19,245 bases of DNA from Gammaproteobacteria bacterium (lineage in GTDB: Bacteria > Pseudomonadota > Gammaproteobacteria > GCF-002020875): NCBI GenBank assembly GCA_018671205.1, contig JABHIC010000283.1, forward strand, positions 1 to 19,245, written 5' to 3'. The notes under the pieces were generated by a model. The model saw only the letters and a list, made by a program, of their open reading frames with translations. It made no database searches and was not told where the DNA came from. Both the position numbers and the translations under genes were made by a program. Position 1 is the first letter of the stretch. Every line of letters starts with the position of its first letter. Of the stretch, positions 1-5,952 are shown piece after piece.

Positions 1-16
1 AAATTGCATCATCCAT
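1..16 (-). CDS. Start of an unidentified gene downstream of glmS (truncated by window edge)
   Basis: Read on the minus strand, 22 bases after the glmS stop region there is an ATG (14-16) followed by GAT GAT GCA ATT, giving Met-Asp-Asp-Ala-Ile before the window ends. A good Shine-Dalgarno sequence, AAGGTG (24-29), lies 7 bases ahead of it. The close spacing and same direction suggest it is cotranscribed with glmS. Five codons are too few to identify the product. The call rests only on the start codon and ribosome binding site. Confidence 0.4.
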
Positions 17-38
17 TGTTGATCACCTTATTTATACT

Positions 39-1877
39 CTACTCCACCGTAACCGACTTGGCCAAATTGCGTGGTTGATCTACATCGGTCCCTTTGATCA
101 GTGCCACATGGTAGGCGAGTAGCTGTAGAGGGATGGTAAAGAGAATCGGGGCGGTGTAGTAGCTGCTTGGTTCCGTGACTGCGAGGGTATGGATCTGCTC
201 ACTCCCCTCAAAATGGGAGTCGGTATCGGTAAAGACAAACAGCTCCCCGTGGCGGCTCTTCACCTCCTCCAGATTGGCGTGGAGTTTCTCCATCAATACA
301 TCACTGGGAGCCACCGCAACAATCGGCATATTCTCATCCACCAGTGCCAGCGGGCCATGTTTTAGCTCACCGGCAGGATAGGCCTCTGCATGGATATAGG
401 AGATCTCCTTCAGCTTCAGGCTCCCCTCCATTGCAATCGGATACATACGGTTGCGACCCAGAAAGAGGGCGTGCTCCTTGTTGGCAAACTCTCTCGCCAT
501 CTGCTGGATGGCAAGGTCTCTGTTCAGCACCTTCTCAACCTGACGGGGAAGTTTTTCCAGCGCCTCAATAATCTCGATCGACTCATGAGAGGGGAGGCTC
601 TTCTGCTCTTTTCCCAGCGCCAGAATCAGCAGCAGCAGTGCCACAAGCTGGGTCGTAAAGGCCTTGGTGGAGGCGACCCCAATCTCAGGGCCAGCATGGG
701 TCATCAGGGAGAGTGTTGATTCACGTACCAGTGAGCTCTCGGGTACATTGCAGATGGCAAGCGTCTGCAGAAACCCCCGCTTCTTTACCTCTTTCAGTGC
801 AGCCAGCGTATCTGCCGTCTCTCCCGACTGGGAAAGGGTGACGGTCAATGTCCCCTCCAGCAGGACAGGGTGGCGATAGCGAAATTCACTCGCCACCTCA
901 ACACTGCAGGGCATCTTCAGGATGCGTTCAAACCAGTAGCGGGCGACCATTCCGGCATGGTAGCTGGTACCGCAGGCGATGATCTGGATTTGCCGGATCT
1001 GGGGGAAAATTGTGCTGGCCTCGGGGCCAAATATACCCGCCATGATCTCCCCATTAATGATGCGCCCCTCCAGCGTGTCCGCAATGGCGATCGGCTGCTC
1101 ATAGATCTCCTTGAGCATATAGTGGGCATAGGGGCCCAGATCCGTGTCGTCTGCGCTGAGTTTGGAGATATGGATCGGGCGATCTACCCGGTTGCGCTGC
1201 TGATCAAAAATGGTGACCGAGTCGGAACGGATCTCAGCCAGATCACCATCCTCCAGGAAAATGAAGCGGTTGGTTACAGAGAGCAGAGCCGCCGTATCGG
1301 AGGCGATGTAGTGTCCATTCTCACCCAGACCAATCACCAGTGGGCTACCCCAGCGAGCAGCAACCAGCAGTTCTGGCTCCAACATACTGATGACCCCAAG
1401 GGCATAGGCCCCATCAAGATCATTGATGGAGTGGCGCAGTGCAGCGGAGAGCCCATCCCCCTGTTGCAGGTAGTACTCAATCTGGTGAACGATCGTTTCG
1501 GTATCGGTCTCTGAGGTGAATCTGAACCCCTGCTCTGTCTGCTGTTTTCGCAGTGTTGCGTGGTTCTCAATAATCCCGTTGTGGACCACGGCCACCCGTC
1601 TGTTGGCAATATGGGGGTGGGCATTGGCCTGTTCCGGAGCCCCATGGGTGGCCCAGCGGGTGTGGGCAATACCCAAATGGCCGGAGAGCCCCTGCTCTTC
1701 CAGTGGGGGTTCCAGGCGAGAGACCTTACCGGCCCGCCGGATGCGTTGAATCGTCTGGGCGGAATCGAGCAGAGCGACCCCCGCAGAATCATACCCCCGG
1801 TACTCCAGCCTCTTTAGCCCCTCCAGTAGTAGGGGGGTTACATCCTGTCTGGCAATGGCACCTACAATTCCGCACAT
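39..1877 (-). CDS. glmS: Glutamine--fructose-6-phosphate aminotransferase (isomerizing)
   Basis: GlmS makes glucosamine-6-phosphate from fructose-6-phosphate and glutamine in the cytoplasm, the first committed step to UDP-GlcNAc for peptidoglycan and lipopolysaccharide. The protein has 612 residues; the E. coli enzyme has 609. It begins MCGIVGA, so Cys2 becomes the N-terminal nucleophile of the glutaminase (class II amidotransferase) domain after Met removal. The early LEYRGYDSAG motif is also typical. The C-terminal half has two SIS sugar-phosphate isomerase domains, with CGTSYHAG and SQSGETADT motifs, then EISYIHAEAYPAGELKHGP. It ends in DQPRNLAKSVTVE, the usual GlmS C-terminus. The start is fixed by the invariant MCGI. 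Its ribosome binding site is weak (GAGAAGA on the minus strand, about 1884-1890). A run of nine Gs (Cs on the coding strand) lies 18-26 bases upstream of the ATG. Function is near certain from sequence. Confidence 0.98.
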   Translation of the reverse strand: MCGIVGAIARQDVTPLLLEGLKRLEYRGYDSAGVALLDSAQTIQRIRRAGKVSRLEPPLEEQGLSGHLGIAHTRWATHGAPEQANAHPHIANRRVAVVHNGIIENHATLRKQQTEQGFRFTSETDTETIVHQIEYYLQQGDGLSAALRHSINDLDGAYALGVISMLEPELLVAARWGSPLVIGLGENGHYIASDTAALLSVTNRFIFLEDGDLAEIRSDSVTIFDQQRNRVDRPIHISKLSADDTDLGPYAHYMLKEIYEQPIAIADTLEGRIINGEIMAGIFGPEASTIFPQIRQIQIIACGTSYHAGMVARYWFERILKMPCSVEVASEFRYRHPVLLEGTLTVTLSQSGETADTLAALKEVKKRGFLQTLAICNVPESSLVRESTLSLMTHAGPEIGVASTKAFTTQLVALLLLILALGKEQKSLPSHESIEIIEALEKLPRQVEKVLNRDLAIQQMAREFANKEHALFLGRNRMYPIAMEGSLKLKEISYIHAEAYPAGELKHGPLALVDENMPIVAVAPSDVLMEKLHANLEEVKSRHGELFVFTDTDSHFEGSEQIHTLAVTEPSSYYTAPILFTIPLQLLAYHVALIKGTDVDQPRNLAKSVTVE

Positions 1878-1890
1878 AGAAATCTTCTCA

Positions 1891-1930
1891 TTAAGGGGGG
1901 GGGTAACTGATTAAGGGGGGTAGTTGATGA
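1891..1930. repeat. Imperfect 20-bp tandem repeat with G-runs in the glmS upstream region
   Basis: Two adjacent 20-base units, 1891-1910 and 1911-1930, both begin TTAAGGGGGG and then diverge (GGGTAACTGA versus TAGTTGATGA). The first has a run of nine Gs (1895-1903), the second six (1915-1920). The block lies immediately upstream of glmS, in its probable promoter or 5' leader. A related sequence, GGGGTAAC...TTAAGGGGGG, recurs upstream of nudF at 2680-2703. Its function is unknown. Confidence 0.55.
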
Positions 1931-1932
1931 TA

Positions 1933-1947
1933 GGTATCGATGATACC
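1933..1947. promoter_or_regulatory. 15-bp palindrome in the divergent glmS/DUF302 region (possible operator)
   Basis: GGTATC-GAT-GATACC is a perfect inverted repeat with 6-base arms and a 3-base centre. It sits between two divergent genes and covers the place where a -35 element would lie for the extended -10 at 1959-1967. A dimeric regulator binding here would be well placed to affect the plus-strand gene. This role is inferred from position and symmetry only. Confidence 0.35.
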
Positions 1948-1958
1948 GGAATTGGTTT

Positions 1959-1967
1959 TGTTATACT
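1959..1967 (+). promoter_or_regulatory. Extended -10 promoter candidate for the DUF302 gene
   Basis: TGTTATACT matches an extended sigma-70 -10 (TGn followed by TATACT). There is no good -35 at the usual distance, as is common for extended -10 promoters. Transcription would start near 1974, leaving a leader of about 60 bases. That leader contains a small GCGC-TGAT-GCGC hairpin (2003-2014) and the strong ribosome binding site AAGGAG (2021-2026). Confidence 0.4.
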
Positions 1968-2033
1968 TCATGGAAGTTGGATTTTAGCTTCAATAGAAAA
2001 TAGCGCTGATGCGCAATAACAAGGAGAGAAGAT

Positions 2034-2423
2034 ATGGCCTATACGTTTGGAACAGTGGTGGAGTGTGGTTTTGATGAGGCAGTAGAGCGAGTAATCGAGA
2101 AACTCAAGGGGGAGGGGTTCGGAGTACTGACCGATATTGATGTGGCGGCAACCCTGAAGAAGAAGATCGATCAGGAGTTGCCCCCTTACCGTATATTAGG
2201 TGCCTGTAACCCGCCGTTGGCAGCAAAGGCGATTGATGCAGATGTTCATGTGGGTGCCTTGTTACCCTGTAATGTGGTCGTTCGTGCAGAGGAGAGTGGG
2301 GGGGTAGCGGTTGAGTTTCTTGACCCCAACAGTTTTCTTGGGCTCTCTGAGTTTGAGGCTATTCAGCCCATTGCATCTGAGGCAAGAGTAAGGTTGCAAC
2401 GGGTGATGGAGGCGCTGTCGTAA
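2034..2423 (+). CDS. DUF302 domain protein
   Basis: A 129-residue cytoplasmic protein with no signal peptide or membrane segment. The whole length fits the DUF302 family. Recognisable conserved stretches are a FGVLTDIDVAATLKKK region (about residues 29-44), YRILGACNPPLA with a cysteine (about 53-64), and GALLPCNVVV with a second cysteine (about 75-84), followed by a DP turn. The molecular function of DUF302 proteins is not established. Such proteins are common as short stand-alone genes in proteobacteria and archaea. The start is well supported: AAGGAG lies 7 bases before the ATG. It stands alone, divergent from glmS and separated from nudF by 282 bases, so it is probably monocistronic. Confidence 0.85.
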   Translation: MAYTFGTVVECGFDEAVERVIEKLKGEGFGVLTDIDVAATLKKKIDQELPPYRILGACNPPLAAKAIDADVHVGALLPCNVVVRAEESGGVAVEFLDPNSFLGLSEFEAIQPIASEARVRLQRVMEALS

Positions 2424-2705
2424 CGGTAAAGCGACAAACCGCTAGCGGAGGGCTCGGAGGAGGAGGGTTGAGACCTGCCGATAGCGGTTCATCCACTCCA
2501 GTATACAAAACGACTGTTTCGGTATTGTTTCAGAGTGATGAGCACTGGAGAACAAAGGGGCACCTCTAAGAAATCTCTGAACAGGTCATTGTTTTCAGCT
2601 ATATGATTAAAAAATCGGTAGAGCGTGACGCCTTTCTCTCAAGAATAGAGAAGTTGGTGAGAGAGTCTCAAGACGGGATGGGGTAACCGGAGTTAAGGGG
2701 GGGCT
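2424..2705. other. 282-base intergenic stretch with inverted repeats and a possible mobile-element end
   Basis: No convincing gene lies here. Visible structure: a 10-base palindrome CCGCTAGCGG (2439-2448); an 8-base inverted repeat AACCGCTA (2437-2444) with TAGCGGTT (2482-2489); and a 7-base inverted repeat CTCCAGT (2496-2502) with ACTGGAG (2544-2550). From about 2556 the sequence GGGGCACCTCTAAGAAATC resembles, from memory, the terminal repeat of some IS elements, but no transposase is present. A promoter candidate and a G-rich leader for nudF occupy the 3' part. Confidence 0.4.
2578..2607 (+). promoter_or_regulatory. Sigma-70-like promoter candidate upstream of nudF
   Basis: TGAACA (2578-2583) and TATGAT (2602-2607) are separated by 18 bases. 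The -10 matches the consensus at five of six positions, the -35 at about four. Transcription would begin near 2614 and give a leader of about 90 bases before nudF. This is the best promoter-like pair in the gap, but the evidence is consensus matching alone. Confidence 0.3.
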
Positions 2706-3311
2706 ATGGAGAAGAGGTACAAAATTCTTGATAAGCAGATTGTCTATGATGGCTTCTTCAAAATGGAGCGATATCGTCTTTTGCACACCCTATTTGAGGG
2801 GGGGTGGTCTGAGCCGATTTCGCGCGAGCTGTTTGAGCGGGGGCACGCCGTTGCGGTACTGCTCTATGATCCCCGAGAGGATGCTCTGGTGATGGTGGAG
2901 CAGTTCCGAATAGGGGCGCTGGAGTGTCAGACCTCCCCCTGGTTTCTGGAGGTGGTGGCGGGAATGGTTGAGTCGGGGGAGAGCGAAGAGGCGGTGGCTC
3001 GGCGTGAATCGGTTGAGGAGGCGGGATGCCTAATCGGTAGAATGGAGCGGATTGCCCACTACTGGGTCAGCCCCGGTGGCACCTCTGAGACCATGACGCT
3101 TTACTGTGGTGAGGTCGACTCCACCCGGGCCTACGGGGTTCATGGTCTTGATCATGAGGGGGAGGATATCCTGGTTCATGTCGTTCCGTGGGAGGATCTC
3201 CTAGTGCAGTGGCAGCAGGGGAAAATCAACTCGGCTACCCCTCTGTTGGGGGTTCAGTGGTTGATGATGAATCGGCAACGTCTACGGCACGAATGGGGCG
3301 AGAAACTTTGA
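2706..3311 (+). CDS. nudF: ADP-ribose pyrophosphatase (Nudix hydrolase, NudF type)
   Basis: Predicted to hydrolyse ADP-ribose to AMP and ribose-5-phosphate in the cytoplasm. The protein has 201 residues; E. coli NudF has 209. The Nudix box runs from Gly86 to Cys108 (G-x5-E-x7-RE-x-x-EE-x-G), with the metal-binding RESVEEAG at 100-107. Ser102 occupies a position usually aliphatic or Ala, a mild deviation. The preceding ALVMVEQFRIGAL and the following YWVSPGGTSETMTLYCGEVD are typical of the ADP-ribose pyrophosphatase subfamily, as opposed to other Nudix enzymes. The ATG follows a G-rich ribosome binding site, AAGGGGGGG (2695-2703), only two bases away at its edge. yqiB follows after 31 bases, the same order as in E. 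coli. There the next gene is cpdA; it is absent here. Confidence 0.93.
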   Translation: MEKRYKILDKQIVYDGFFKMERYRLLHTLFEGGWSEPISRELFERGHAVAVLLYDPREDALVMVEQFRIGALECQTSPWFLEVVAGMVESGESEEAVARRESVEEAGCLIGRMERIAHYWVSPGGTSETMTLYCGEVDSTRAYGVHGLDHEGEDILVHVVPWEDLLVQWQQGKINSATPLLGVQWLMMNRQRLRHEWGEKL

Positions 3312-3342
3312 TCCTGGAATCCTCGGTTGATAGAATGGGGGA

Positions 3343-3831
3343 ATGAACCCCACCACTCACCATAGCCTGAGTCAGACTTGTCGCCGACAACCGGCGCTGA
3401 TACGGCGCCTGACCCGGCAGAACCTGGCGACGCTGATGGCACTCTATGAGGAGAACTATAGCCTCTTTTTTCGTCTGGCTGCCGAGGTTCGGCAGCTACC
3501 CGCCCATCAGGAGCAGCGGACAGAGGGAGAGTTCCCTCTCTTTCTTACGCTGCTGGAAGAGAATCGCTATACCACTACGCTGCTACTGACCTACCGCTTT
3601 ACCGATGCTGATGGTGCAGTGGAGGAGCCTTCCGCAAAGATCCGTCTCTACCATGACAGCGCACAGGCAGAGGTGCTGTCGATGAGTCAGGGAGAGTCAC
3701 TGCGCTCTTTTCTATCCCTGGTGCAGGAGGGGGAAGAGAACCTAGATGCACGTTGGCGACTCAATCTCTTCCTCAGCCACTGGTTGCGCTACTGTCTGGA
3801 ACAGGGCTATCGGTTTACGCCTGGAAAATAG
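3343..3831 (+). CDS. yqiB: DUF1249 family protein (YqiB)
   Basis: A 162-residue soluble protein of unknown function, matching E. coli YqiB. The family core starts near residue 24 (RQNLATLMALYEENYSLFFR). It includes RYTTTLLLTYRF, then KIRLYHDSAQAEVLS (compare VRLYHDAMVAEV in YqiB), and ends with LNLFLSHWLRYCLEQG (compare INQFLADWLRYCLAHG). The first 23 residues are basic and not conserved. The chosen ATG has a GGGGGA run directly abutting it rather than at ideal spacing, so the exact start is less certain than the identity. It lies 31 bases after nudF and is probably cotranscribed. The family is widespread in gammaproteobacteria next to nudF, but I know of no assigned activity. Confidence 0.88.
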   Translation: MNPTTHHSLSQTCRRQPALIRRLTRQNLATLMALYEENYSLFFRLAAEVRQLPAHQEQRTEGEFPLFLTLLEENRYTTTLLLTYRFTDADGAVEEPSAKIRLYHDSAQAEVLSMSQGESLRSFLSLVQEGEENLDARWRLNLFLSHWLRYCLEQGYRFTPGK

Positions 3832-3845
3832 TTCTCAGATAAAAG

Positions 3846-3871
3846 CTTGAAATTCGTTAAAGTGTCCCCAT
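3846..3871 (+). promoter_or_regulatory. Sigma-32 heat-shock promoter of htpG
   Basis: CTTGAAA (3846-3852), a 13-base spacer and CCCCAT (3866-3871) match the sigma-32 consensus (CTTGAAA, 13-15 bases, CCCCATnT) almost perfectly. The promoter points at htpG, a classic sigma-32 target. Transcription would start near 3879, giving an AT-rich leader of about 95 bases. Confidence 0.88.
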
Positions 3872-3934
3872 CAATGAGCAGACCATCTCTTATGTGCGGT
3901 ATTGCATAGTGATTTTTTAGTTTAAATATATTTT

Positions 3935-3949
3935 TTATCATGTTGATAA
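3935..3949 (+). other. Small hairpin in the htpG 5' leader
   Basis: TTATCA-TGT-TGATAA is a perfect inverted repeat with 6-base arms and a 3-base loop, in an AT-rich leader 10 bases before the AGGAG ribosome binding site (3959-3963). It could be a weak, temperature-sensitive mRNA structure or a protein site. The ribosome binding site itself is not inside the stem. Confidence 0.3.
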
Positions 3950-3974
3950 TAAAAGAACAGGAGAAAGTAGGGTA

Positions 3975-5852
3975 ATGACAACAGAAGTACACACGACCGA
4001 TGCTCATAAAGAGACAATGGGGTTCCAGGCAGAAGTACAACAACTTCTCAAGTTGGTGATCAACTCACTCTATAGCAACAAGGAGATCTTCCTGCGTGAG
4101 TTGGTCTCAAATGGTGCAGATGCCTGCGACAAACTTCGTTTTGAGGGGCTTTCAGATGATGCACTGTTTGAGAGTGAGCCTGACCTGCTGGTAGAGATCA
4201 GTGTGGACAAGGAGGCGAAAACGGTCACTATCGAGGACAACGGTATCGGCATGAACCGTCAGGAGGTGATGGAGAATATTGGCACCATCGCCCGCTCCGG
4301 AACCAAGAGCTTTTTTGAGAAGCTGACCGGGGATCAGCAGCAGGATTCACACCTGATTGGTCAGTTTGGCGTTGGCTTCTACTCCTCCTTTATTATCGCA
4401 GATCGTGTTTCGGTTGAGACCCGCCGTGCCGGTTTGACGGCTGAACACGGGGTGCGTTGGGAGTCCACAGGGGAGGGGGATTACACCCTGGAGACCATTG
4501 ATAAGGCCCGCCGTGGCACATCCATTACCCTCCACCTGAGAGAGGAGGAGAGCGAGTTTCTGGATGGTTGGAAACTACGTTCACTGGTGCATAAATATTC
4601 CGAGCACATCACCCTGCCCATTATGATGGAGCCGGATGCGCCACCTCCCGCCGAGGAGGGAGAGGAGCCCAAGGAGATGGAGCCGTGGGAGCAGGTCAAT
4701 AAGGCGACTGCTCTCTGGAGTCTCAACCGCAATGAGATCAGTGAGGAAGAGTACAAAGAGTTCTACAAGAGTGTAGGTCACGACTGGCAGGAGCCAATGG
4801 AGTGGATCCATGCACGGGTAGAGGGAAATCTGGAGTATACCCAGTTACTCTACCTTCCGGCTAAAGCACCGTTTGACCTGAATGACCGTGAGCGAACTCA
4901 CGGTATCAAGCTCTATGTGCGTCGGGTTTTTATCATGGAAGATACCGATAAATTAATGCCAACCTATCTGCGGTTTATTAGAGGTGTTATTGATTCAAAT
5001 GATCTCCCTCTCAATGTTTCCCGTGAAATTTTGCAGAGCAGCAAGGTGGTCGACCAGATTAAAAAGGGGTCGGTTAAGAAGGTGCTGGGGATGCTGGAAG
5101 GGGTTGTTAAGAGAGGTGAGGAGGAGTACAGCAAGTTTTGGAGTGAATTTGGCTCTGTGTTTAAAGAGGGGCTGATAGAGGACACCTCTAACCAGGAGCG
5201 GATCGCCAAGCTCTGTCGTTTTTCCACCTCAGAGAGTGAGGGGCAGAATAAGATCTACTTCATTACGGCTGAGACCTATAATGCGGCAAAAAACAGCCCT
5301 CACCTGGAGGTTTTTCGTAAGAAGGGGATTGAGGTTCTGTTACTGACCGACTCGGTGGATGAGTGGGTCACCAACCATCTGCGTGAGTTTGATGGTAAAT
5401 CCCTGCAATCTGTGACTCAGGGGGATCTTGACCTCGGTGAGTTGGAGGATAAGGATGAGAAGATGGAGCTGGAGAAGGAGGAAGAGTCCTTCAAAAGCAT
5501 GATTGAGCAGATGAAAGAGGTGCTGAGTGACGAGGTGGAAGATATCCGCGTCAGCAGCCGACTCACCGACTCGCCCGCCTGTCTGGTTGCCGGTGCAGGA
5601 GGGATGGATGCCAACATGGAGCGGATCATGAAGAGCATGGGGCAGGAGGTGGCGGGTTCCAAGCGTATTCTGGAGATTAATGTCGGACACCCTCTGGTAG
5701 AGCGCCTACAGAGTGAGGCCGATGATGAGCGTTTCGCGGATTGGAGCCGTATTCTGTTTGACCAGTCGGTACTGGCAGAAGGGAGTCAGCTCGATGATCC
5801 CGCCAGCTTCACTCGCAGGCTTAACGAGTTATTGCAGACCCTTGCCGGGTAA
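3975..5852 (+). CDS. htpG: Molecular chaperone HtpG (bacterial Hsp90)
   Basis: An ATP-dependent cytosolic chaperone that works as a dimer with the DnaK system. It has 625 residues, the normal length. The N-terminal GHKL ATPase domain shows NSLYSNKEIFLRELVSNGAD (about residues 31-50), EDNGIGM (about 92-98) and IGQFGVGFYSSF (about 129-140). The middle domain includes EWIHARVEGNLEYTQLLYLP and the conserved GVIDSNDLPLNVSREILQ. The C-terminal dimerisation domain includes SSRLTDSPACLV. The start is supported by AGGAG 11 bases upstream, and by the familiar early GFQAEVQQLL. A strong sigma-32 promoter precedes it. dacB follows on the same strand with a hairpin in the gap. Confidence 0.98.
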   Translation: MTTEVHTTDAHKETMGFQAEVQQLLKLVINSLYSNKEIFLRELVSNGADACDKLRFEGLSDDALFESEPDLLVEISVDKEAKTVTIEDNGIGMNRQEVMENIGTIARSGTKSFFEKLTGDQQQDSHLIGQFGVGFYSSFIIADRVSVETRRAGLTAEHGVRWESTGEGDYTLETIDKARRGTSITLHLREEESEFLDGWKLRSLVHKYSEHITLPIMMEPDAPPPAEEGEEPKEMEPWEQVNKATALWSLNRNEISEEEYKEFYKSVGHDWQEPMEWIHARVEGNLEYTQLLYLPAKAPFDLNDRERTHGIKLYVRRVFIMEDTDKLMPTYLRFIRGVIDSNDLPLNVSREILQSSKVVDQIKKGSVKKVLGMLEGVVKRGEEEYSKFWSEFGSVFKEGLIEDTSNQERIAKLCRFSTSESEGQNKIYFITAETYNAAKNSPHLEVFRKKGIEVLLLTDSVDEWVTNHLREFDGKSLQSVTQGDLDLGELEDKDEKMELEKEEESFKSMIEQMKEVLSDEVEDIRVSSRLTDSPACLVAGAGGMDANMERIMKSMGQEVAGSKRILEINVGHPLVERLQSEADDERFADWSRILFDQSVLAEGSQLDDPASFTRRLNELLQTLAG

Positions 5853-5896
5853 CCTGGAAGGATATCCGGGAATAGAAATCAGCACTCAATGTAGAG

Positions 5897-5942
5897 ATCC
5901 GCACTCTCCTCCCCTTTTTAGGGGGAGGGGGGCAGCGTGGAT
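5897..5942. repeat. REP-like long hairpin between htpG and dacB
   Basis: The arms 5897-5914 (ATCCGCACTCTCCTCCCC) and 5921-5942 can pair along nearly their whole length, with a TTTTTA loop. The core CCTCCCC/GGGGAGG and the outer ATCC/GGAT pair perfectly, with a few wobbles and mismatches between. No T-tract follows on the plus strand, so it is not a typical intrinsic terminator. The C-rich, T-loop, G-rich layout resembles the REP-type palindromes scattered between genes in many bacteria. Confidence 0.55.
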
Positions 5943-5952
5943 AGGGTTCTGC

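Noticed and set aside
870..1514. 214-codon open frame on the plus strand, antisense to glmS
   Set aside because: It lies wholly within the certain glmS gene, has no recognisable family pattern or ribosome binding site, and is explained by codon bias on the opposite strand.
2603..2686. 27-codon ORF (MIKKSVERDAF...) in the gap before nudF
   Set aside because: No ribosome binding site at a usable distance, no family recognised, and it overlaps a likely promoter -10. It could be a fragment of an old gene, but I cannot support it as coding.
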